DNA of 64,000 nucleotides, from the NCBI GenBank assembly GCA_905221605.1, contig CAJNDS010000777.1:1-64000 (forward strand), in the 5' to 3' direction. The notes beneath the pieces were generated by a model, which did no database searches, had not been told where the DNA came from, and worked only from the letters and a program-made list of their open reading frames with translations. This DNA is from Symbiodinium natans (taxonomy: Eukaryota > Sar > Dinophyceae > Suessiales > Symbiodiniaceae). Both the position numbers and the translations under genes were made by a program. This document shows positions 53,007 to 63,757 of the stretch, piece by piece. The number at the start of each line of letters is the position of its first letter. Within the stretch, counting starts at the first letter, position 1.

Positions 53007-53412
53007 GTGGCTGATGTTTCAGATCCTGTGGTGTGGCCATGTATTCAGAGTATGAGGCGCGCTTCCCTAACCTTAAGACAGCTAACCCCTACCGAAGAGG
53101 AACGGTACGCAAAGCGCAAGGTCGCGAGGACAAAAAGGGCTGCTCCCAACGACTTCCGGCCCAATCGGATGATCAAGGCCCCGATTGCTTCGAGAATCTC
53201 AAAGCGTTGGAGAGCGTCATGTAGGGTCTCGGGGGAGGTAGAAGAACCTCCACAAACCCTAAACCCTGAACCCCAAGCCCTCGGTGAAAGCTTTGCATCC
53301 CCCACCGCGTTGCGGTGTGAGCAGCTCCATGCATGTGGCGCAGGGCAGCACCCGCACCTCCAGGGTGATGCAACGAAGCTGTGCCGATCGCAGTTCGGCA
53401 TGCGTGCACGTA
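53007..53412 (+). CDS. Two possible exons, product unknown
   Basis: About 53020-53220 follows TTTCAG and has two open frames: one with LTPTEEERYAKRKVARTKRA, the other with SEYEARFPNLKTANPYRRGT. About 53290-53412 follows a CCCTAAA/CCCTGAA tract and encodes FASPTALRCEQLHACGAGQH then LQGDATKLCRSQFGMRAR. No domain is recognised. Confidence 0.35.
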
Positions 53413-53578
53413 GCCCTGTGAGCATAAGTCACATGAAATGAGCACCCTAAACCCTATAAACCGTAAACCCTAAACCCTAAACCGTGTGTTCTGGACTTGC
53501 TTGTTGTTGCTTTCTCCTTTAGGGTTTAGGGTTTAGGGATTTTCACACTACTGGTTACGTCCCACTGGCAGCTGCAAG

Positions 53579-53666
53579 GTGCTTGGAATACAACGCATAA
53601 CCGGGATCAGGCCTCCCAGCGGACACATCCGAGAGTGGGCCCATGCTGGGGCTACCCAAAAGCAGG
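53579..53666 (+). CDS. Internal exon, product unknown
   Basis: Between TGCAAG|G and CAGG|GTTTCCGGGTTTAGG the frame encodes VLGIQRITGIRPPSGHIREW and AHAGATQKQ. The donor leads straight into a TTTAGGG tract. The product is unknown. Confidence 0.45.
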
Positions 53667-54455
53667 GTTTCCGGGTTTAGGGTGTAGGGTTTAGGGTTTA
53701 GGGTTTGGGGTTTAGGGCAGGGGTTCCTTCATTCGGATGAAGGGGTTTAGGGCTTGGGGGGGGGGGGGGGGGCGCATTCTTCATATGGAATCGGAATATC
53801 CTACGAATCAGGGGTGCTCAAAAGGGACCCTAATAGCAACCCCCGCGCATGTCTGCCAGGTTGATGCTGTCAAAGGATAGCTCAGCAACTGACCACATTT
53901 AGCAAAAGCGGTTCTTAGCAGGGAAATTAGGGAACTAGGTATCTAGGTGCCCTGTACAGCAACTTGAAGGAACCTGGGTTCCTGATTCCCGAGTTCCGTA
54001 CCAGGAGCCAGAAAGCATAGGTGCTGATCGGGCAGGTCATGCAGGGAAGGCAGTTCAGCGCCGTGGAGCAGCAGAGACTTGGACGCTAAACAGCTGTAAG
54101 AAATGGTCTCGGTTTCGAATGATACAGAGAGTATATCCATGTCTTCCCTAACGTGTTTGAGTGCTGTCTCTTCTCGTACAGCTTGGGGCAGCCTCTGTTG
54201 CCTTGCAAACGCAAGGGCGTCCGCGCCCACAGGCAGTCAATCAATCAATCAATCAATCAGTCTTCCCTAACATCCTATGAAGAAGTAAGACGTAACTCAA
54301 GATCAGAACCACTTTGAAGTGTTTACGTACATGTTCCCAAGCCGACAGCATCGACGCCACTTGCATAAGGCTTAGCAAAAATAGGGCAACACTTGCACAA
54401 GGCTTAGCCTTAAGGGATTTTTTGGTTTTCACGGCATTGTTGCCGACACTTGCAG
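53667..54455. other. Intron/intergenic stretch without clear exon
   Basis: A TTTAGGG tract (53675-53720), a G-run (53758-53772) and (AATC)n (54237-54260) are present. A 95-codon minus frame (53943-54230) has no recognisable domain. Confidence 0.45.
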
Positions 54456-55555
54456 CCGTGCGTTGGAAGATATGCCTTCTTCCCGACGTCTGAGGAAAAA
54501 CGAGTTCGTGCGCAAAGTTGCAGCTGAGAGAATCCAGAGGCAGCAGCGTCTGCAATTCACCCGCGGTAAATGGATTGTTGTTTCTTTGTGTTTGCTTGTC
54601 GTTGCTGTGAGTTGCAATTTCGGAAGGACTTGGCGAGCTTGGTACAAGTACTGTCATGAGCTCAGTTTTCCGAGCAAAACTTCAACAGAACAGAGAACTC
54701 ACTCTCGAAAGTCGTGAAGTTGATGGCTACAGTGCTCAGGCCAAGACAACTCGGATTGGCTCATGACAACGTGGATTGCGGCGACCATGATTCAGGTCCT
54801 TCATGCACTGTGTTGCACGGGACATGCCCAGCAACAGCAACCGTGCATGTTTGCCAGGCCAGATGGCGCTGTTACCACGTGAAGCGCAAGAAGTTGGACA
54901 AGGCCACCACCACCATCCAGAGGCCACCAGCCGTGCCGAGTGCTTCTCGTGTTAGACTGGCGGACGTGTTCCAAGATCTGGCCTTGGCAGAATCATCCGC
55001 GCCTTCCTGGTGCGTCGTATGCTGCTAAAGCGACGGAAAGCGGTGACTTGGGACGCACTCCAACCAATCGCATAGACTATATCCAACTACGAAGTCAAGG
55101 CTTTTGTGTTGTGACATGGTGGTGTCCGGCCAAGATCGTCATCCAGCGACACGCCAGAGGAGTGGTAACGCGCCGAGTGCCAAGCTTTCAGCCTCTGCTT
55201 TGATCAGGTTGGAGCCCTAAACCCTGAAGCCCACACTCCTGAACCACCCGAGGCAATCGGCTTCGTGCGAAACATCGGGCGGCAGCGCGTAGCTCAGAAC
55301 CTATATGCGCAGCAACCAGAGCCCAGCAAAAGCATGCGAGAATTTGGCCTCGGCTCCTCGGCTGAGTTAAACCAAAACTGAGGTCAAAGCCCAGTCGCTC
55401 ATTCGGGGCTTTCTGGCTCGATGCCGAGATGCAATTGATGCTTCCACACACCTGGGCACTGTGCAATGTTCTGTCAGGGCCGGCGGCGCGCATACAAGAA
55501 GCGTGTAGAGATGGACCAGACGGTGCCGCTGGCAAAGTTCCTGCCGTTAATCGAG
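54456..55555 (+). CDS. IQ-motif (calmodulin-binding) repeat protein, at least seven exons
   Basis: Exons in matching phase: 54456-54565 (EFVRKVAAERIQRQQRLQFT); 54740-54795 (QDNSDWLMTTWIAATMIQ); 54858-54922 (ARWRCYHVKRKKLDKATTTI, Q); 54991-about 55042 (IIRAFLVRRMLLKRRKA). Further exons: 55135-55176 (IVIQRHARGVVTRR); 55383-55460 (VKAQSLIRGFLARCRDAIDA); about 55478-55555 (GRRRAYKKRVEMDQTV). The pattern IQxxxRGxxxRxxx recurs, and several introns fall inside IQ motifs after the IQ dipeptide. IQ motifs bind calmodulin or EF-hand light chains, as in myosin necks and ASPM/cytoskeletal proteins. The last exon is followed at once by the palindromic array at 55.56 kb. No stop codon was identified; similar exons lie at 63.3-63.8 kb. 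Confidence 0.68.
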
Positions 55556-56112
55556 CCACGCATTTCTCATCGCATACGAAGGGCAGCCCGATTTGGCCAA
55601 ATTTTGCCCGGAAGCTGCCCGGCAAAATTTGGCCAAATCGAGCCGCGATAGTTGAAAAAAAATTTCGGGCCTTCAGAAAGGCGCGGCTCGATTTGGCCAA
55701 ATTTTGCCCGGAGGCTGCCCGGCAAAATTTGGCCAAATCGAGCCGCGCATTTCTCATCGCGTTCGACGAGCAGCCCGATTTGGCCAAATTTTGCCCGCAG
55801 ACTGCCCGGCAAAATCTGGCCAAATCGAGCCGCGCCTTTCTGGAGGCCCGAAATTATTTAAACTATCGCGGCTCGATTTGGCCAAATTTTGCCGGGAAGT
55901 CTGCGGGCAAAATTTGGCCAAATCGGGCTGCTCGTCGTACGCGCTGAGAAATGCGCGGCTCGATTTGGCCAAATTTTGCCGGGCAGCCTCCGGGCAAAAT
56001 TTGGCCAAATCGAGCCGCGCATTTCTCATGGCATACGAAGAGCAGCCCGATTTGGCCAAATTTTGCCCGCAGGCTGCCCGGCAAAATTTGGCCAAATCGA
56101 GCCGCGATAGTT
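55556..56112. repeat. Array of palindromic units (GCTCGATTTGGCCAAATTTTGC family)
   Basis: Each unit pairs CGGCTCGATTTGGCCAAATT, TTGCCCG with its own reverse complement around an 8-12-bp loop such as GAAGCTGC. Neighbouring units are joined by CGCATTTCTCATCGCATACG. About eight half-units alternate. ORFs reading FGQILP and KIWPNRA are translations of this repeat on both strands. Confidence 0.95.
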
Positions 56113-57080
56113 TAAATAATTTCGTTCAATTAGTTCATTCATTTCCAAATGGGGGGGATTCCCCAGCCCCCACCCCCCCCCTTTGGAAATAAATGAATTA
56201 ATTGAATTAATTGAATTAATTGAATTAATTGAATTAATTGAATTAATTGAATTAATTGAGTTAATTCAATTAATTCAATTAATTCAATTAATTCATTTAT
56301 TTCCAAAGGGGGGGGTGGAATTAATTGAATTAATTGAATTAATTGAATTAATTGAATTAATTGAATTGATTCAATTAATTCAATTAATTCAATTAATTCA
56401 ATTATTTCCAAATGGGGGGATTCCCCAGCCCCCACCCCTCCCCCCCCTTTGGAAATAAATGAATTAATTGAATTAATTGAATTAATTGAAATAATTGAAT
56501 TAATTCAACTAATTCAATTTATTCCACCTCCCCTTTGGAAATAAATGAATTAATTGAATTAATTGAAATTCAATTAATTCAATTAATTCAATTATTTCAA
56601 TTAATTCAATTAATTCATTTATTTCCAAAGGGGGGGGGGGTGGGGGCTGGGGAATCCCCCCCATTTGGAAATAAATGAATCAATTGAATTAATTGAAATA
56701 ATTGAATTAATTCAATTAATTCAATTAATTCCACCTCCCCTTTGGAAATAAATGAATTAATTGAATTAGTTGAAGTAATTCAATTAATTCAATTAATTCA
56801 ATTAATTCAATTAATTCAATTAATTCAATTAATTCAATTAATTCAATTAATTCAATTAATTCATTTATTTCCAAAGGGGGGGGGTGGGGGCTGGGGAATC
56901 CCCCCCATTTGGAAATAAATGAATTACTTGAATTAATTGAAATAATTGAATTAATTCAATTAATTCAATTAATTCCACCTCCCCTTTGGAAATAAATCAA
57001 TTAATTGAATTAATTGAATTAATTCAATTATTTCAATTAATTCAAGTAATTCATTTATTTCCAAATGGGGGGTGGGGGCT
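56113..57080. repeat. AATTGAATTA array with G/C-run caps and polarity switches
   Basis: Runs of GAATTAATT and of its reverse complement CAATTAATT alternate, separated by CATTTATTTCCAAAGGGGGG or the complementary CCCCCTTTGGAAATAAATG. At least six switches occur, so the array can fold into stacked hairpins. It is non-coding. Confidence 0.95.
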
Positions 57081-57084
57081 GGGG

Positions 57085-57390
57085 CATCCTCCTCCCCCCA
57101 ATACTAAACCACGAGCCCGGGCCTCCCCCCAATACTAAACCACGAGCCCGGGCCTCCCCCCAATACTAAATTACGAGCCCGGGCCTTCCCGCAATACTAA
57201 ATCACGAGCCCGGGCCTCCCCCCAATACTAAATCACGAGCCCGGGCTAAATCACGAGCCCGGGCCTCCAAATTACGAGGCCGGGCCTCCCCCCAATAATA
57301 AATCACGAGCCCGGGCCTCCCCCCAATACTAAATCACGAGCCCGGGCCTCCTCCCAATACTAAATCACGAGCCCTCCTCCCCCCAATACT
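57085..57390. repeat. Second block of the 31-bp satellite
   Basis: Nine or ten units of CCCCAATACTAAATCACGAG plus CCCGGGCCTC, clearly the same family as 9.2-13.9 kb but without hairpin cassettes. It lies about 43 kb from the first block. Confidence 0.95.
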
Positions 57391-59360
57391 AGGGCACAGT
57401 TTTTGCTCCAAAAAGTGACATCGCAAGCCCTGGTCCCTAAGATTTTGAGCTCATTTCTTGCCCCAAAGAGTAACATCGCAAGCCCTGGTCCCTATTATTT
57501 GGGGCCCAGTTTTTGCTCCAAAGAGTCAAATCGCAAGCCCTGGTCCCTAAGATTTTGGACTCAGTTTTTTGCTCCAAAGCAAACCCTGGTCCTTAAGATT
57601 TTGTGGGCCCAGTTGCTCCAAAGAGTCAAATCGCAAGCCCTGGTCCCTAAGATTTTGGGCCCAGTTTTTGCTCCAAAGGGTCAAATCGCAAGCCCTGGTC
57701 CCTAAGATTTTGTGTTCAATCTTTGCTCCAAAGAGTAACATCGCAAGCCCTGGTCCCTAAGATTTGGGGCCCAGTTTTTGCTCCGAAGAGTCAAATCGCA
57801 AGCCCTGGTCCCTAAGATTTTGGGTTCAATTCTTGCTCCAAAGAGTGACATCGCAAGCTCTGGTCCCTAAGATTGGGGGCCCAGTTTTTGCTCCAAAGAG
57901 TGACATCGCAAGTCCTGGTCCCTAAGATTTTGGGTTTTTATTTTTGCTCCAAAGAGTGACATCGCAAGCCCTGGTCCCTAAGATTTGGGGCCCAGTTTTT
58001 GCTCCAAAGAGTAACATCGCAAGCCCTGGTCCCTAAGATTTTGGGCCCAGTTTTTGCTCCAAAGAGTGAAATCGCAAGCCCTGGTCCCTAAGATTTGGGG
58101 CCCAGTTTTTGCTCCAAAGAGTGACATCGCAAGTCCTGGTCCCTAAGATTTTGGGTTCAATTTTTGCTCCAAAGAGTGACATCGCAAGCCCTGGTCCTTA
58201 AGATTTTGGGTTCGTTTTTTGCTCCAAAGAGTGACATCGCAAGCCCTGGTCCCTAAGATTTGGGGCCCAGTTTTTGCTCCAAAGAGTCAAATCGCAAGCC
58301 CTGGTCCCTTAGATTTTTGGGTCGATTTTTGCTCCAAAGAGTCAAATCGCAAGCCCTGGTCCCTAAGATCTTGGGCCCAGATTTTGCTCCGAAGAGTCAA
58401 ATCGCAAGCCCTGGTCCCTAAGATTTTGGGTTGATTTTTGCTCCAAAGAGTCAAATCGCAAGCCCTGGTCCCTAAGATTTTGGGCCCAGTTTTTGCTCCA
58501 AAGAGTCAAATCGCAAGCCCTGGTCCCTAAGATTTTGGGTTCATTTTTTGCTCCAAAGAGTGACATCGCAAGCCCTTGTCCCTAAGATTTTGGGCCCAGT
58601 TTTTGGTTCAAAGAGTCAAATCGCAAGCCCTGGTCCCTAAGATTTTGGGTTCAATTTTTGCTCCAAAGAGTCAAATCGCAAGCCCTGGTCCCTAAGATTT
58701 GGGGCCCAGTTTTTGCTCCAAAGAGTGACATCGCAAGTCCTGGTCCCTAAGATTTTGGGTTCAATTTTTGCTCCAAAGAGTGACATCGCAAGCCCTGGTC
58801 CCTAAGATTTGGGGCCCAGTTTTTGCTCCAAAGAGTGACATCGCAAGCCCTGGTCCCTAAGATTTGGGTTCAATTTTTGCTCCAAAGAGTGACATCGCAA
58901 GCCCTGGTCCTTAAGATTTTGGGTTCGTTTCTTGCTCCAAAGAGTGACATCGCAAGCCCTGGGGCCCAGTTTTTGCTCCAAAGAGTCAAAATCGCAAGCC
59001 CTGGTCCCTTAGATTTTTGGGTCGATTTTTGCTCCAAAGAGTCAAATCGCAAGCCCTGGTCCCTAAGTTTTCGGGGTCGATTTGTGCTCCACAGAGTCAA
59101 ATCGCAAGCCCTGGTCCCTAAGATTTCGGGGTCGATTTGTGCTCCACGGAGTCAAATTGCAAGCCCTGGTCCCTAAGATTTTGGGCCCAGTATTTGCTCC
59201 AAAAGGTGAAATCGCAAGCCCCGGTCTTTAAGATTTTGGGCTCATTTCTTGCTCCAAAGAGTAACATCGCAAGCCCTGGTCCCTAAGATTTTGGAATCGA
59301 TTTTTGCTCCAAAGAGTCAGATCGCAAGCCCTGGTCCTAAAATGTTGGGCTCAATTTTTG
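57391..59360. repeat. Satellite with ~56-bp unit
   Basis: The unit is AGTTTTTGCTCCAAAGAGTG, ACATCGCAAGCCCTGGTCCC, TAAGATTTTGGGCCC. About 35 units vary mainly at GGGCCC/GGGTTC and GTGACA/GTCAAA. There is no polarity switch. ORFs here are repeat translations. Confidence 0.95.
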
Positions 59361-61985
59361 CTTTTCCCTTCTCTTCTGCTTCCTTTTAACTGATAAAACA
59401 CAAGAAAGGAACTCATATGATAAAGCAGTGGAAAGGTAAGCAGAGGGTGACTCCTTGCGCGTGAGCCTTTCCATAATACTCCATCATATTCATCCTCTCG
59501 GCCTATCTCTTCTGTTCCTTTCCTTACTCTTCTCCTTCTCATAGTTCTTCCTTTTTGTTTTTCTCATTTCGAAAAGAAAGAGGGAAGGGAGAAACAAGGG
59601 AGAGAGAATAGATAAAGAAGAGTGCCATCTTCTCTGCGCCTTGTTTTGTCTCTCCCTCTTCTCTATTCATCTGTCTTCTATTCTCTTCCTTGCTCTTCCC
59701 ATTAAATATGCAATCCTTGGTATCTCTCCTCTCTCCTTCTCTCTTCCTCCAACAGATGTGCTTTTGGATCGTTTTCTGCATCTTCAAGCGAGAAAAAAGG
59801 ACACAGACTGCGATTAAAAGGGACGCCCATGTTGGATTGGCAGCAAGCCCAGCTGATGCTCATGATTCTCTCTCTTTCCCTACACATGGGCGATGGAACG
59901 GGTGTCCTTTTCAATCGTTTTCTGCATCTTCAAGAGAAACAGGGACACCCCACAAGAAGGAAAAGCAACATAAGAGATAGGGAGGGAAATTGACCCTTTC
60001 CTCTCTTCTTATCTGCTATTTTTCTTATTCGCTTCAAAAAGCAACATAAGGGAAAGGGGATTTCCTGAAGAGGAGAGAGGGAACCTATCTGTGAAAAGCA
60101 AGAATGGTTTTTTCTAGTTCGAAAGGGAATAGGGAGAGACAAGGGAGAGATGATATGTACAGCTTTGCGCCTTATTTTGTGATTCCGTCTCCTTGCTTCC
60201 TGTCTCTTCTATTCCTTGCAGCACGCTTCGGGAAACATAGCATCCTTGTTATCTTTCCTCTCTCACTTCCCTTTCCCTTCTCTTCTTCCGCTTCCTTTTA
60301 ACTGATAAAACACAAGAAAGGAACTCATATGATAAAGCAGTGAAAAGGTAAGCAGAGGGTGACTCCTTGCGCGTGAGCCTTTCCATAATACTCCATCATA
60401 TTCATCCTCTCGGCCTATCTCTTCTGTTCCTTTCCTTACTCTTCTCCTTCTCATAGTTCTTCCTTTTTGTTTTTCTCATTTCGAAAAGAAAGAGGGAAGG
60501 GAGAAACAAGGGAGAGAGAATAGATAAAGAAGAGCGCCATCTTCTCTATTCATCTGTCTTCTATTCTCTTCCTTGCTCTTCCCATTAAATATGCAATCCT
60601 TGGTATCTCTCCTCTCTCCTTCTCTCTTCCTCCAACAGATGTGCTTTTGGATCGTTTTCTGCATCTTCAAGCGAGAAAAAAGGACACAGAATGCGATTAA
60701 AAGGGACGCCCATGTTGGATTGGCAGCAAGCCCAGCTGATGCTCATGATTCTCTCTCTTTCCCTACATATGGGCGATGGAACGGGTGTCCTTTTCAATCG
60801 TTTTCTGCATCTTCAAGAGAAAAAGGGACACCCCACAAGAAGGAAAAGTAACATAAGAGATAGGGAGGGAAATTGAAGAACTCCTCATTGTACTTGGTCA
60901 TTCCCTTTCCTCTCTTCTTATCTGCCCATTTTCTGTGCGCCTTGTTTTGTCTCCCCCTCTTCTCCCATCATCTCTCTTCTGGTCTTTTCTTTGCTCTTCC
61001 CATTAAAAATGCAACCCTTTTTATGTCTCCTCTCTCCTTCTCTCTCCCTCCTCTTCTCCTGTTCCCTTCTAAACGACAAAAACGCAAGAAAGGAAGAATA
61101 AGAGGGGAATGGAGGCCCTGTTCCTTTTCCTCTTTCAATGGATGGGGGAAGTGGGCGGAGTTGGCCCCTTGCCCGTACACCCTCCCCATGCTTCAGCAAA
61201 CCCCTCCTCTCGCCCTATCGCCTCTGTTTTTTTCCTTGTGCCCAAACGGAAAACGAAAACGGGTTCCTTTATATGTTCATTGTCCTTCCTTTTGTTTTTT
61301 TATTTCACAGGGAAAAGAACCAGAGAAGAGGAAGATAAGAACGAGAGGTGAGATGAAAACGGCACCATCTTCTCTTTGCCTTATTTTTGCACCTCCCTCT
61401 CCTGTCTTAATTTCTCTTCCACTCTTTTTTTCCATTGCTCTTCCCATAATATTGCATTCCTTTTGATAACTCACAGGAAATTAAAATGGCCTCCTTGTTG
61501 TCTCTCCTCTCTCACTTCCCTTTCCCTTCTCTCCTTCTGTTTCCTTTTAATTTTAACTGATAAAACACAAGAAAGGAGCTTGTAAAATCAAGCAGTGGAA
61601 GGGTAAGCAGAAGGTGACTCCTTGTGCGTGGACCTTTGCCGTACTTCACCATACCCCTCTTTTCGGCCTATCTCTTCGGCTCTTTTCCTAACCCTTCTTC
61701 TTTTCATCTTTCTTTTTGTTTTTCTCATTTCGAAAAGACAGAGGGAACGGAGAGATAAGGGAGAGAGGATAGATAAAGAAGAGTACCATCTTCTTTGCGC
61801 CTTGTTTTATCTCTCTTCTATTCTTTTCTTGGCTCTTCCCATGAAAATCGTGTTCCTCTTATCTTTCCCTCCTTCTCTCCCTTCTCTTCTCCTCACGAGA
61901 GCCTTCGACTTTAGGATTGAGGAGAAAAAGAGAAGAGAAAAGAGGAACTACCTGGTTCTTGTTCCTGAGGCCTCCATAGTACGAC
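59361..61985. repeat. Purine/pyrimidine-rich repeats, ~0.9-kb tandem units
   Basis: CTTTTAACTGATAAAACACA begins near 59384, 60297 and 61551. GGGACGCCCATGTTGGATTG lies at 59820 and 60703. Units of about 0.9 kb are therefore duplicated, with a third diverged copy. They share style (CTCTCCTTCTCT, GATAAAACACAAGAAAGG) with the 15.5-20.3-kb repeats. No credible coding frame. Confidence 0.85.
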
Positions 61986-63345
61986 TGACGTGACAGCAGC
62001 GTACCCTCGTGGAAACGTGTATGGCTATAAGAAAACCCGAGTCCCAGCTTCCAAATAGACCCTATTTAAGCCACCCACCCCCCCCCCCCACCCCCCGATA
62101 CTGCTTGGGCCGAGCTCCTGAAGCCTAGACTGGATGTCAGTATTGTCATGACGAAGAGCGTTGTGATTTGTGCCGGTAGAACCATTACTACTAGTGTAAG
62201 TATGATGATGATGATCATCATCATCATGCTTGCAAGCCAGGCTTTGACCATCCAGTGCGCCCTGCGCCCACTCCTCAAATTCTCCCTCCATGCCTCCGAA
62301 GCTTTTTGTTTGCCCAGTTCCTCAGGCACCCTTCTGAGAGGTTTCTTGAGAATAGAGCAGCTTGCTGTGATCCTTAATGATTGGAGAAGGTCGCACACGG
62401 TCGCAAATTCGGAGGCCTAATTTCGAGCCACTCCGAAACCTCAGTAACCAAAACCCCAAAACCGCCCGACCCCAGTTATAGGGTTCTTTAGGCAGGGGGG
62501 TCAAGCAAATAGGTACCTAGGGAGCCTTAGGGAGTAGTGGGGAGCATAAGGGAACCTTGGGTTACATACCCCCCTTGAACCCGCCGCCACCTTAAGAACC
62601 CTATAACCTAGACCGGGATCGCACACCTGCAAAGGCCAACACCTTGCGCGAAAGGTTGTGCAGGCAGCGGACACGCCATACTTACACACTCTGGTCTTAG
62701 CAGGGGGATGTGGGGGGCTTCCCAGGGTTTGGCTGTTTCGGGCTTTAGAGGCTTTATAGCGGCTTGAGGGGGTCCATGAAGCAAGGGACCATGATCTTGA
62801 GAACTGCCCTCTTGGCTGCTACACCAAGAATCGAGGCATTCTACCTGCGAATGTCCGTGTTTAGGAGTTTACACCTGATCCGCGAAAAGACTTTCCCAGC
62901 AGGCATAGTTGAAGCCTGTGACCCTCAACCCTATAAATTAACCCCGAAGCCCGCAGGTTCGGCGGGACGCGGAAGCCTACTCCAAGGCCGGTTCCTAAAG
63001 GTTGAGGGTTTGGGGTTTGGGGTCTAGCCTTTACTGCACCAAAACTGGCCCTAATAATTTTCCTGGGATTTGCCCAGCAATTTTGGATTTCGGTTTGATG
63101 CTGCTGAAGTTTTTCAGAGGGAAAAAAGGAAGAAGGGGGTAAGTCAAGGTGCCGCCAGTGACTTAGTTACCTAATCTTTGTTGATTGCTCTGCTTACGTC
63201 TGTCTGAAGCTTGATACATTCAGAAACTCAAAGATGTTGGGATCTTGATGTCGCAAGACGTCGCAAGCCAGATGCTGCATGCTGAATTCCGCAGGATTGT
63301 TTCGTGGCTGAGGCGTTTGAACTGAGTGTCGCTGTGAATCTTGAG
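61986..63345. other. Satellite edge, small TIR element, no clear gene
   Basis: CTTCCAAATAGACCCTATTT plus AAGCC (62048-62073), next to a C-run, matches 14100-14125. (GAT)n/(ATC)n lies at 62200-62228. A TIR element lies at about 62475-62612. A piece encoding MSQDVASQMLHAEFRR (63249-63300) may be an exon. Confidence 0.45.
62475..62612. mobile_element. Small TIR element, family D
   Basis: The left end is AGTTATAGGGTTCTTTAGG. The right end in reverse complement is GGTTATAGGGTTCTTAAGG. The core of about 100 bp has AGGTACCTAGGGAGCCTTAG. It is non-coding. Confidence 0.6.
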
Positions 63346-63757
63346 GCCAGGGTAGATGGCGCGGTCAACATCCAGCGGGTCTTCCGCGGCATCGAAGGCT
63401 GTGGTGCCTCTGTTGAAGAGTCTCTGGGTCTCTTGCCACCTTGCGGCGACCCCATGAGACCATGAACTGCATCAGGCAGAAAGAGAGCAGCCCAGAGGCA
63501 GGAAGAGCCGGGGGCCCAGCATCGAACAGTACAATTGGGGTTAAGTTTAGGGTTTAGGGTTTAGGGTTTAGGGTAAGTTTAGGGTTTAGGGTTTAGGGTT
63601 TAGGGTTTAGGGTTTAGGGTTTAGGGCTGACTATCCTCAAGCCGAACCCACAACCCTGAACCGGGGTGTTATGCAATTCGCACGCCTGCGCAGGCACAAT
63701 ACAGCGCTGGAGCAGCAAAGGGCTGCAACGAAGCTGCCGGCATCCTACAGGGGCTGC
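63346..63757 (+). CDS. IQ-like exons, possibly the same gene as 54.5-55.6 kb
   Basis: About 63346-63420 follows TTGAG|G and encodes ARVDGAVNIQRVFRGIEG, an IQ-motif core; the frame runs to TGA at 63463. About 63668-63757 encodes VMQFARLRRHNTALEQQRAA then TKLPASYRGC, two diverged IQ-like helices, ending at GC|GTGTGAG. A TTTAGGG tract (63541-63628) lies between them. Whether they belong to the gene at 54.5 kb or to a separate IQ gene cannot be decided here. Confidence 0.42.
63541..63628 (+). repeat. TTTAGGG tract
   Basis: Twelve units with one TAAGTTTAGGG interruption, between two IQ-like exons. Confidence 0.95.

Noticed and set aside
54714-55200. Frame-shifted IQ pseudogene
   Set aside because: The apparent frameshifts disappear when short introns with AG acceptors and GC/GT donors are allowed; phases match, so an intact gene is more likely.
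55188-56192. ORFs of up to 211 codons with FGQILP/KIWPNRA repeats
   Set aside because: Both strands are open because the palindromic unit reads the same way; no independent coding evidence.
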